This document shows, one piece after another, positions 8,563 through 15,745 of a DNA stretch of 64,000 bases. A program made the position numbers and the translations under genes. Under the pieces are notes generated by a model. That model did no database searches. It worked only from the letters and a program-made list of their open reading frames with translations, and was not told the DNA's origin. How positions within the stretch are numbered: position 1 is the first letter of the stretch; each line of letters opens with the position of its first letter. Location: positions 5,518,001 through 5,582,000 of the forward strand of contig OZ244209.1 of assembly GCA_965216885.1 (NCBI GenBank), written 5' to 3'. The stretch comes from CAYNJG01 sp965216885 (GTDB lineage: Bacteria > Planctomycetota > Planctomycetia > Pirellulales > Pirellulaceae).

Positions 8563-9825
8563 ATGCTCCCAATTCGAACGGCCATTGCGCTCGCCTGTGT
8601 CGCACTGATTTATTCCACCACGTTCGCCGACAACTGGTCCAACTGGCGTGGCCCCGCCGGCAACGGAACCGCCGAGGGTGAAAACTACGCGACCACCTGG
8701 GGCGACGGCGAAAACATCCTCTGGAAAGTCGAACTTCCGGGCGTCGGTGGCTCAACGCCCGCGATCTGGGGCGACCGCATCTTCGTCACCTCCCCTTCCG
8801 AATCAAAGAAGGCTGGCGAGAACCTGGTCATTTGCTTCAACCGCGACGGCAAGCAACTCTGGCAGCGTGATCTGGGAAAGGAGCGTCAGGGCAAGCACAA
8901 GAAAGGCAGCGGCAGTAACCCATCGCCGGTCACCGATGGCCAGCACGTGTACGCTTACTTCAAGAGCGGCAATTTTGCCTGCCTCGATTTCGACGGCAAA
9001 GTTGTCTGGCAGAAGAACCTTCAAGAGGAGTTCGCCGAAGACACGCTATGGTGGGACCTTGGCACGTCACCCGTGCTGACAGACTCCGCGATTGTCGTCG
9101 CCTGCGTTCAGTCGGGCCCTTCCTATCTCGCGGCATTCGACCTGAAGACGGGCGACCTGATCTGGAAACAGGATCGCATGATGGGTGCTCCGGAGGAGTC
9201 CACACAAACGTACTCGACACCGATCGTTGTTGGTTCGGGTGACGACCAGCGGATCATCGTCCTCGGTGCCGACCACGTGACCGGGCATCTGGCAAAGACC
9301 GGTGAGGAACTCTGGCGAGTTGGCGGGCTGAATCCCAAAAACGATCCGTACTTCCGATCCATCTCCTCTCCCGTGCTCAGTGGAGACATGGTCATCGCGC
9401 CCTACGCCCGCGGCGGATCACTGACGGGCATCAAACTTGGCGGACGGGGAGACGTGACCAAAAGCCACGTCGCCTGGTCGCAAGAAGGCCCCGCGGCCGA
9501 CGTGCCAACTCCGACCACGTTCGGAGATCACGTCATTGTGCTCGAGGACAAGGGGCAGGTCGCGATCGTGAATCCCGCAACCGGCGAAACGGTCTCAAGC
9601 ACCAGTCTCCCGAAAAACCGCAACGCGTTCAGCGCGTCGCCCGTCATCGCCGACGGAAAAATCTACGCTGTACGAGAAGACGGCACGACGTACGTTCTGA
9701 ACGCGGAAGACCTTGAGCTGGAAGCGGAAAACACACTGGACGATCGTGTTGTGGCAACGCCCGTATTCGTCGACGGCCGAATCTATCTTCGTGGTGCCGA
9801 GCACCTGTACTGCATCGGCAAGTAG
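8563..9825 (+). CDS. Exported PQQ-like beta-propeller repeat protein
   Basis: A 420-residue protein with a cleavable signal peptide (about residues 1-22, ending S-T-T-F-A-D) followed by repeated beta-propeller blades. Blade signatures include N-W-S-N-W-R-G-P-A-G-N-G-T near the N terminus, P-A-I-W-G-D-R-I-F-V-T-S, A-A-F-D-L-K-T-G-D-L-I-W-K-Q and D-G-R-I-Y-L-R-G. Together they match the outer-membrane-assembly-BamB-like PQQ_2 fold common in planctomycetes. No dehydrogenase active site is evident, so PQQ binding is not implied; a scaffold or sugar-binding role is possible. The start at 8563 places the signal peptide at the N terminus. Confidence 0.88.
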   Translation: MLPIRTAIALACVALIYSTTFADNWSNWRGPAGNGTAEGENYATTWGDGENILWKVELPGVGGSTPAIWGDRIFVTSPSESKKAGENLVICFNRDGKQLWQRDLGKERQGKHKKGSGSNPSPVTDGQHVYAYFKSGNFACLDFDGKVVWQKNLQEEFAEDTLWWDLGTSPVLTDSAIVVACVQSGPSYLAAFDLKTGDLIWKQDRMMGAPEESTQTYSTPIVVGSGDDQRIIVLGADHVTGHLAKTGEELWRVGGLNPKNDPYFRSISSPVLSGDMVIAPYARGGSLTGIKLGGRGDVTKSHVAWSQEGPAADVPTPTTFGDHVIVLEDKGQVAIVNPATGETVSSTSLPKNRNAFSASPVIADGKIYAVREDGTTYVLNAEDLELEAENTLDDRVVATPVFVDGRIYLRGAEHLYCIGK

Positions 9826-9885
9826 TCGAACAGGCTGGCGAACACCCTGGCGACCAGTCGGTCGGGCCACGGCGAGCAAGTTTTC

Positions 9886-11001
9886 ATGGAACGCTTCGAT
9901 GCAATCGTGCTAGGGACCGGCGGGGTTGGCAGCTCCGCGCTGTACCACCTTGCAAAACGTGGCCTGCGAGTGCTGGGGCTGGACCAGTTCCCTCAAGCTC
10001 ATGACCGGGGCGGATCGCATGGACAGTCCCGCATCATTCGCCAGGCGTACTTTGAACATGCCGACTACGTTCCGCTGCTGTTGGCCGCCTACCAGTTATG
10101 GGACGAAGTCGAACAGAAATCCAATCGCAAACTCTTTCATCAGGTGGGACTGCTCGAGGTGGGTCCACCGGACGGCGTGCTGATTCCCGGTGTTCTCGAA
10201 AGTGTGCGGCAACACAACCTGCCGATCGAATCGCTCACCCGACAGGAAGCCGAATCGAAGTACCCGTTCGCCATTCCCGACGACGCCCACGTTCTATATG
10301 AACCGACCGGCGGCTACCTGCTGGTCGAGCAATGCGTGCAGACACACCTCGATCTGGCGATGGCCGCCGGTGCGACCTGGCGACAGGAAGCCGCGCTGTC
10401 CTGGGCGGATCACGGCAGTCATGTGAGCGTCACGACGGCGAACGAGACATGGGAGGCCGATCAACTGATCCTCAGCGGTGGAGCGTGGTCGACACATCTA
10501 CAGGCGGAACTGGACGTCGAATTGTCAGTCGTGCCGAGACAGCAGTACTGGTTCGACACGGGCGAACACCATGACGTGGCGAGCTCGTTGCCCACGTTTT
10601 TCTTCGAACTCCCCACAGGTTGCTACTACGGATTTCCCGACATCGCCAATCGCGGCATGAAGGTCGCACAACATAGCGGCGGCACGAGTCACCCGGGCCC
10701 TGTCGAACTTCATGGTCGAACCAACGATGAAGAAGAGCAAGCCGTGCGACATTTCGTCAGCAACCATTCCAAATGCTGCAACCAGAATCTGCTCGCTCAA
10801 CAGGCGTGTATGTACACGATGAGTCCCGACGAACACTTCATTGTCGACTCGCATCCGGAATTCGACCGAGTCTCCTTCGCAGCCGGCCTGTCGGGGCACG
10901 GCTTCAAATTCACGTCCGTGCTTGGCAAGGTGCTCGCTGATCTCGCCACCGGCACGTCACCAGAACCCTCCATCGCATTCATGGGACTCGGCCGCTTCTA
11001 G
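9886..11001 (+). CDS. solA: FAD-dependent sarcosine / N-methyl-L-tryptophan oxidase family protein
   Basis: A 371-residue flavoenzyme of the monomeric sarcosine oxidase/MTOX group, which oxidises N-methyl amino acids to the amino acid, formaldehyde and hydrogen peroxide. The FAD dinucleotide motif G-T-G-G-V-G-S-S-A lies at residues 10-18. G-S-H-G-Q-S-R-I-I-R follows, as in SolA. The Cys at about residue 308 in Q-A-C-M-Y-T-M-S-P-D matches the Cys that binds FAD covalently in this family, and F-A-A-G-L-S-G-H-G-F-K-F closes the FAD site. Substrate is not decided by sequence. The enzyme would make peroxide in the cytosol. Confidence 0.9.
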   Translation: MERFDAIVLGTGGVGSSALYHLAKRGLRVLGLDQFPQAHDRGGSHGQSRIIRQAYFEHADYVPLLLAAYQLWDEVEQKSNRKLFHQVGLLEVGPPDGVLIPGVLESVRQHNLPIESLTRQEAESKYPFAIPDDAHVLYEPTGGYLLVEQCVQTHLDLAMAAGATWRQEAALSWADHGSHVSVTTANETWEADQLILSGGAWSTHLQAELDVELSVVPRQQYWFDTGEHHDVASSLPTFFFELPTGCYYGFPDIANRGMKVAQHSGGTSHPGPVELHGRTNDEEEQAVRHFVSNHSKCCNQNLLAQQACMYTMSPDEHFIVDSHPEFDRVSFAAGLSGHGFKFTSVLGKVLADLATGTSPEPSIAFMGLGRF

Positions 11002-11285
11002 GCTCCTGTGCCGTGTGCCACCGCAGGGCCTGCGGCGAAGTCGAGCCACTGCTATCAACCAACCGGAAACCACAGCCAAAGGGCAGGCAAGCCGGGAAGG
11101 GCCTTCAGTCAACAGGTAGCCGAAAAGCAGCGACATCCACAGCGGGGGCAACACACCGCTCGACAGCAGTCAATCAACATTATTTATCTTATTTTAATTG
11201 CGAGCGTCGACTGAATATGTATATTCGGATGGCAGACATGCGACTCGATCGCGGGCAGACGATTTGGCCTACGGTCACCATTGCA

Positions 11286-11430
11286 GAATTTTGGCGCCTC
11301 AAAGGCTGAACTTGGTGCACCAAACGTCGACGTACTTGGCACGTGGTTCGTTGTGCCAGAACCCTCATCGTTCGCCATGTCGGGGTTCGCCTTGATCGGC
11401 TGGATGCTCGTCAGGCGGCGTACTCGGTGA
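11286..11430 (+). pseudogene. Duplicated 3' end of the PEP-CTERM gene (fragment)
   Basis: This stretch repeats the last ~48 codons of the PEP-CTERM gene downstream, at a constant offset of 546 bp without indels. In the same phase it reads N-F-G-A-S, then V-D-V-L-G-T-W-F-V-V-P-E-P-S-S-F, then the membrane segment and R-R-R-T-R before TGA at 11428-11430. There is no start codon or signal peptide attached, so it is a gene fragment. Homology continues past the stop to 11452. Confidence 0.8.
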
Positions 11431-11520
11431 CACCGCTACTCGGTTCGAGCCGGCGAACCAAAACTCGCTGGCTTCTTTGATCTGATGGATTGGATGCTCA
11501 CGAAAAACAAGGAAGCAAAT

Positions 11521-11976
11521 ATGAGGTCGATCGTTTGTGCAACGGGTCTGGTTCTTCTACTGACAGCCCCGTGCTACGCTCAATTTTCGTTTGAGCTTGT
11601 AGCTGAAGGCGAGCGAATTGCCACGCTGGAACTCGACACGGACTTCCGGGCGGAAGTCGAAAATATCGTTGATTTCGAATTACTATCCCGCGGCAAAGAG
11701 CTATTTGGAGACCTACAGATCGAGTTCGAACGCACTGAAGGACTCTTCAATGTGGTAGGCAACCAGCTGAAAGCGTCGAACCAAATCGCGTTTGCTTATG
11801 ATGACTTGGATGACGGGTACTTTCGGATCTCGAATTTTGGCGCCTCAAGGGTTCAGGGAGGAGTTCCAAACGTCGACGTACTTGGCACGTGGTTCGTTGT
11901 GCCAGAACCCTCATCGTTTGCCATGTCGGGGTTCGCCTTGATTGGCTGGATGCTCGTCAGGCGGCGTACTCGGTGA
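11521..11976 (+). CDS. PEP-CTERM sorting domain protein
   Basis: A 151-residue exported protein with a signal peptide (residues 1-20, ending P-C-Y-A-Q) and a C-terminal V-P-E-P-S-S-F tag, a hydrophobic helix (F-A-L-I-G-W-M-L-V) and a basic tail R-R-R-T-R. This is the PEP-CTERM tripartite signal recognised by an exosortase, so the protein should be processed at the membrane and released or anchored outside. The middle has no known domain. I start at 11521, where the signal peptide begins; the frame extends 12 codons upstream. Its 3' end is duplicated about 0.5 kb upstream. No exosortase gene is in this window. Confidence 0.85.
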   Translation: MRSIVCATGLVLLLTAPCYAQFSFELVAEGERIATLELDTDFRAEVENIVDFELLSRGKELFGDLQIEFERTEGLFNVVGNQLKASNQIAFAYDDLDDGYFRISNFGASRVQGGVPNVDVLGTWFVVPEPSSFAMSGFALIGWMLVRRRTR

Positions 11977-11998
11977 AATCGCTACTCGGTTCGAGCCG
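11832..11998 (+). repeat. Second copy of the 167-bp direct repeat (11286-11452)
   Basis: Bases 11832-11998 align to 11286-11452 without gaps at an offset of 546. Mismatches are concentrated in the first 35 bp and around the stop; the middle, which encodes the PEP-CTERM tag, is almost identical. The match runs about 22 bp past the stop codon into GCTACTCGGTTCGAGCCG. Confidence 0.85.
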
Positions 11999-12327
11999 AA
12001 GACTGACGATTCATTCGGCAGAGCACGGCAATATTGATGCTCGGCGGAGTAGTTTGAAACGCAGCGGAAACGTGCGAACAACAACTCTGCGTCCTCCGCG
12101 TCTCTGCGTTTCTATTCATTACCTGTATCAGAAGCCAAAGAGCGTTTTCGATTTGCAAGGAGCGTCCCGACAGCGCAGAGCGTACCAACTACCCTCCATC
12201 GCGTTTCCCTGGCTCAGCGTTTCCACTTCGCCCTGATTTCCCGTACAACGCGGGTACGGAAAGATCCGCCTTCCGCGTACGAATACATACACGGAAGGGT
12301 ATTTCAGAAACCGAAAAAGGGGCGGCG
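11999..12327. other. Intergenic, no gene seen
   Basis: I see no supported gene. The region holds a purine-poor, repetitive run around 12085-12110 made of CTCTGCG/CCTCCGCG-like steps. Around 12242-12285 there are short complementary stretches (GTACGGAA and TTCCGCGTAC) just upstream of the LURP-one-like gene. Confidence 0.5.
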
Positions 12328-12813
12328 ATGCGATACGTGATCAAGGAACAATTCTGGTCGTGGGGCGACGATTTCTATATCTACAACGAACAGCAGCAGC
12401 CGGTCTTTTTTGTCGATGGCGAGGCATTCTCGTGGGGCAACAAGCTTTCGTTTCAGGATCTGCAAAAGAAGGAAATCGCCTTCATCAGCCAGAAGCTCAT
12501 GAGCTGGATGCCGAAGTACGAAATCTATCGCGGCGGCGAGTTGTTCGCAGAAGTCGTGAAGGAATTCAGTTGGTTTAGCAAATCCTTCACACTCGATGTT
12601 CCTGGCCCCAACGACTACAACGTGGAAGGCAGCTTCTGGATGCACGACTACACGTTTAAGCGTAGTGGTCGCGTCGTTGCCCGCGTGGAGAAAGCATTCT
12701 GGAGTTGGGCGGATACTTACGGCATCGACATCGTCGACGGCGAGGACGATGTCTCGATTTTGTGCACGGCGATCGTCATCGACCAGGTGCTGCACGATGA
12801 GAAGAAAAAGTAG
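12328..12813 (+). CDS. LURP-one-related (tubby C-terminal-like) protein
   Basis: A 161-residue protein composed of the repeated beta-strand pattern of the LURP-one/DUF567 family: Y-V-I-K-E-Q-F-W-S-W-G-D-D-F near the start, then two similar blocks (W-F-S-K-S-F-T-L-D and F-W-S-W-A-D-T-Y-G-I-D). The fold is a 12-stranded barrel around a helix, related to phospholipid scramblases and Tubby. Bacterial members have no established function. There is no signal peptide, so it is probably cytosolic or membrane-peripheral. A likely terminator hairpin follows at 12878. Confidence 0.85.
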   Translation: MRYVIKEQFWSWGDDFYIYNEQQQPVFFVDGEAFSWGNKLSFQDLQKKEIAFISQKLMSWMPKYEIYRGGELFAEVVKEFSWFSKSFTLDVPGPNDYNVEGSFWMHDYTFKRSGRVVARVEKAFWSWADTYGIDIVDGEDDVSILCTAIVIDQVLHDEKKK

Positions 12814-12877
12814 CTCCCTCCGGCACTAGATAGGATGAGTGGTCAATCAGGCAGCAGAAAGCCTGGAATTCGATCCT

Positions 12878-12903
12878 GCAAGCCGCATTCGGCTGCTTTT
12901 CTC
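12878..12903 (+). terminator. Probable intrinsic terminator of the LURP-one-like gene
   Basis: AGCCG (12881-12885) pairs with CGGCT (12890-12894). The stem can extend by GC pairs across a bulged A, and is followed by GCTTTTCT. The stem is short, but it lies 65 bp after the stop and ends in a T-run. Confidence 0.5.
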
Positions 12904-13040
12904 ACGTATTCCCGGCGAATTTCGATCGCGGACCTAAGGTGTCCGGCCGTCTGCGAATATATGCATGTGGCAGGAAAAAGCACGGAAACGCGGCCAATCC
13001 TGCCGATGAACACGGGGTAGTGAACATTAATACACCACCC

Positions 13041-13076
13041 TATAATCGGCGTTAGGTGACCACCGTCCGCGGTCAC
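13041..13076 (+). promoter_or_regulatory. recA promoter -10 and palindromic operator candidate
   Basis: A perfect TATAAT lies at 13041-13046. Ten bases later begins a palindrome, GTGACC (13056-13061) and GGTCAC (13071-13076), separated by 9 bp. It sits about where transcription would start, 55 bp before the recA ATG. Its place and symmetry suit a repressor site. It does not match the GAAC-N4-GTTC type or the CTG-N10-CAG type of LexA box, so the regulator is unknown. Confidence 0.5.
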
Positions 13077-13131
13077 TTCCGCGATGGCTTGCAACACTAT
13101 CGGATCTGGAAGATAAAAGGAGACCTCAGGA

Positions 13132-14316
13132 ATGATCGCAGCTCAAAAGACAGCAAATCGCATGGCAAAGAAGAACCAAGCAGGCAAGAAGTCGTCCGTC
13201 AAAAAGGCCACCGAGGCGATGGGCGAACAGGGTGCCGTTCTGAACGATACGCTTCAGCAAATCGAAAAGGCATTCGGTCAGGGTGCCATCATGCCGCTAG
13301 GCAGTGACGCCGACCGCAAAATCGAAGGCATCCCTACCGGCAGCCTTTCGCTAGACCTGGCACTCGGTGGACAGGGCATTCCTCGTGGCCGAATCATTGA
13401 GATGTATGGCCCGGAATCCAGCGGTAAAACGACGTTGGCTCTGCACGTTGTCGCTCAGGCGCAAAAGCAGGGTGGCATCGCGGCCTTCATCGACGCCGAA
13501 CATGCACTCGATCCCAGCTGGGCCAAGAAGATTGGCGTCGAACTGGACGCACTGCTGGTCAGCCAGCCCAACAGTGGCGAAGAGGCGATGCAAATCACCG
13601 AGATGCTGGTGAAGTCAAACGCCGTCGACATCATCGTCGTGGACTCGGTTGCCGCGTTGATTCCCAAGCAGGAACTTGCCGGTGAAATCGGCGACAGCCA
13701 CGTCGGCCTCCAGGCTCGACTCATGAGTCAGTCGATGCGAAAACTGACCGGTGCGATTGCCAAGAGCAAAACGGCCGTGATCTTCATCAACCAGATCCGC
13801 GAAAAGATTGGCGTCATGTTCGGCAGCCCCGAAACGACGCCTGGTGGTCGAGCCCTCAAGTTCTACAGTTCGTGCCGTATCGACGTGCGACGAATTGGCC
13901 AACTCAAGGACGGTGAAGAGGTTGTTGGACAACGCGTCCGTTCGAAAGTCGTCAAGAACAAGGTGGCTCCGCCTTTCCGCATCGCGGAATTCGACATGAT
14001 GCACACAAATGGCATCAGCATGGAAGGCGACATCCTGGACCTCGCGACGGATCGGAAGATCGTGGCCAAGAGTGGATCGTGGTTCAAATACAACGATACG
14101 CATATCGGCCAGGGCAAAGAAAAGGCGCGTGCGTTCCTCGTGGAGAATCCGGACATCACTGCCGAACTTCGCCGTAAGGTTTTCGAAGTCGACGGACTAA
14201 TGGCAACCCCAGAAGTCCCCGCCGAACCGGAAGAAGAAGTTGCGAAGGCCGAGGCCCCGGCAGCCGCAACCACCAAGTCCGCGAAGAAAGATTCTCGCAA
14301 GTCGACCGCGAAGTGA
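13132..14316 (+). CDS. recA: Recombinase RecA
   Basis: A 394-residue RecA, the ATP-dependent strand-exchange filament protein of homologous recombination and SOS induction. The Walker A box G-P-E-S-S-G-K-T-T is at residues 93-101. Other blocks are F-I-D-A-E-H-A-L-D, I-I-V-V-D-S-V-A-A-L (Walker B), the L1/L2 region with V-I-F-I-N-Q-I-R-E-K and G-V-M-F-G-S-P-E-T-T-P-G-G, and an Ala/Glu/Lys-rich acidic-basic C-terminal tail of about 50 residues. AGGAGA lies 9 bp upstream of 13132; a second ATG at 13162 is possible. The N terminus is some 30 residues longer than E. coli RecA and rich in lysine. A strong terminator follows. Confidence 0.98.
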   Translation: MIAAQKTANRMAKKNQAGKKSSVKKATEAMGEQGAVLNDTLQQIEKAFGQGAIMPLGSDADRKIEGIPTGSLSLDLALGGQGIPRGRIIEMYGPESSGKTTLALHVVAQAQKQGGIAAFIDAEHALDPSWAKKIGVELDALLVSQPNSGEEAMQITEMLVKSNAVDIIVVDSVAALIPKQELAGEIGDSHVGLQARLMSQSMRKLTGAIAKSKTAVIFINQIREKIGVMFGSPETTPGGRALKFYSSCRIDVRRIGQLKDGEEVVGQRVRSKVVKNKVAPPFRIAEFDMMHTNGISMEGDILDLATDRKIVAKSGSWFKYNDTHIGQGKEKARAFLVENPDITAELRRKVFEVDGLMATPEVPAEPEEEVAKAEAPAAATTKSAKKDSRKSTAK

Positions 14317-14344
14317 CCGTCGAAACACTCGACAGGCGCTTCAC

Positions 14345-14374
14345 AAAGGCATCCGCAGCGGGTGCCTTTTTTTT
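14345..14374 (+). terminator. Rho-independent terminator of recA
   Basis: AAAGGCA (14345-14351) pairs with TGCCTTT (14363-14369), with an inner CCGC/GCGG pairing, followed by a run of T to 14374. It begins 29 bp after the recA stop. Confidence 0.9.
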
Positions 14375-14491
14375 GCGCTCGACGCAGATTGCGCACGCGA
14401 GAGGATGTGCCCCGAGCGAATACTGACGACGTCAGCTCAGACTGGTGAGTCAGCCGTTTGACTCTGATAGTTGACTCAAACCGAGTTCATT

Positions 14492-15460
14492 TCAGGCGTC
14501 GACCGTCGCGTTCGCAGGCAACGCCGCCATGGGGTCCAGGACGGCACCTTCCTCCCACATCAACACGCGATTTTTGCCGGATGCTTTGGCCTGCCGCAGA
14601 GCATTCTCCGCGCCATTCATGATCTGTTTGCGATCGAGACTTTCCGTCGAAGACGAAGCAACGCCTACACAGACGGTTAGCTGAATCAGTTCCGCATCGA
14701 CCAGGAATGGCTGATTCTGCATACAACCCCGAATGCGTTCGGCCATTCCCACGCCCGTGCCAAGATCCGAATCGGGCAGTATCACCGCGAATTCTTCGCC
14801 ACCGATTCGCCCCAGTCCATCATACGAGCGTATTGCACGACGGAAGCGTTCCGCCGACTGACGTAAGAGTTCGTCACCAACGCTCATGCCGTACCGCTGA
14901 TTGATGTCGTCGAAGTTGTCGATATCGATCGTCATGTAGGAAACGTCGTGTTTGCTGCGTGCCGCGCGTTCGACTTCCTGCCCGAAACGCTCGAGCGTCG
15001 AGTTTCGGTTCAGCGTATTGGTGAGCTGATCCTGTGTGGCGACGACGGCCAGCTTGCGATTCATGCCGACAACCCGATCCTGCAACTCGATGATTCGTTC
15101 GCCGGCGCGAACTCGCAATTGCAGCTCCCGTGTGCTGACCGGTTTCGTCAGATAGTCATCCGCTCCCGACTCCAGGGCCTCCACAAGATTGTCTTCTCCG
15201 TCCTTGGCCGTCAGGACGATGATGTAGGTGTAATTCAGTGCGTTCTCAGATCGGCTTCGCAGGGCTCGGCAAACACCAATGCCTTCCATCTTTGGCATGG
15301 TCCAGTCCAGCAGTGCCAACCGCGGACCAGCCGGAGAACGCAAAACACGCAACGCCTGCTCGCCATCAGAAACGAGCATCGGTTCGTATCCCCACTTCAA
15401 CAGATTGACGCGGAGAATCTCCAGAGTCGTCTTGCAATCGTCGGCGATCAGAACCTTCAT
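14492..15460 (-). CDS. Response regulator with GGDEF diguanylate cyclase domain (PleD-like)
   Basis: A 322-residue REC-GGDEF protein that makes cyclic di-GMP when phosphorylated. The receiver domain (1-120) has the acidic pair D7-D8, phosphoacceptor D52 in L-L-D-W-T-M-P and K106 in L-T-K-P. A short helix (about 120-145) connects to the cyclase domain, whose active site is G-G-E-E-F at 220-224, intact. An R-x-x-D five residues before it (R211, D214) is a product-inhibition I-site, so feedback control is expected. No histidine kinase is adjacent. It lies downstream of hrpA on the same strand, with a 260-bp gap, and is convergent with recA. Confidence 0.93.
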   Translation of the reverse strand: MKVLIADDCKTTLEILRVNLLKWGYEPMLVSDGEQALRVLRSPAGPRLALLDWTMPKMEGIGVCRALRSRSENALNYTYIIVLTAKDGEDNLVEALESGADDYLTKPVSTRELQLRVRAGERIIELQDRVVGMNRKLAVVATQDQLTNTLNRNSTLERFGQEVERAARSKHDVSYMTIDIDNFDDINQRYGMSVGDELLRQSAERFRRAIRSYDGLGRIGGEEFAVILPDSDLGTGVGMAERIRGCMQNQPFLVDAELIQLTVCVGVASSSTESLDRKQIMNGAENALRQAKASGKNRVLMWEEGAVLDPMAALPANATVDA

Positions 15461-15466
15461 GCTTGC

Positions 15467-15745
15467 TCAATCCAGTCGAGATAGATGCTCACGAGAACCA
15501 GTTCTCAAGATCGTTTGTAGTACCGGCTTCAGCGGGAATCGGGACTGCACTTCCACGTAGAGGCGGACTACGAACTGCCGGATGTTGATCCTGAACAGTT
15601 GCCCCTTAAAACGTACGTCGCGGACAGATAGCCAAGCGTGATCGACGCCCACCAATACTGACGACGTGAAATTCCACGCGACCGGTGTCGCGGTTGCGAC
15701 GGCTGAGACGGTTGCAGCAGTTACAGTGCCTGCGTCTTGTTCCAT
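15467..15745 (-). CDS. Possible small protein overlapping the hrpA 3' end
   Basis: An open frame of 92 residues starts at an ATG inside the last codons of hrpA (overlap 25 bp, different frame) and ends 7 bp before the start of the cyclase gene. After a low-complexity Ala/Thr/Val start, the middle reads like a real protein (V-R-F-K-G-Q-L-F-R-I-N-I-R-Q-F and V-R-L-Y-V-E-V-Q) with G/C-ending codons. The last 12 codons do not. A weak GAGAAG lies upstream of the ATG. I recognise no family. It could equally be untranslated leader of the cyclase gene. Confidence 0.22.
   Translation of the reverse strand: MEQDAGTVTAATVSAVATATPVAWNFTSSVLVGVDHAWLSVRDVRFKGQLFRINIRQFVVRLYVEVQSRFPLKPVLQTILRTGSREHLSRLD

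Noticed and set aside
13041..13076. recA palindrome as a standard LexA box
   Set aside because: It matches neither the Bacillus-type nor the E. coli-type consensus; kept only as an operator of unknown regulator.
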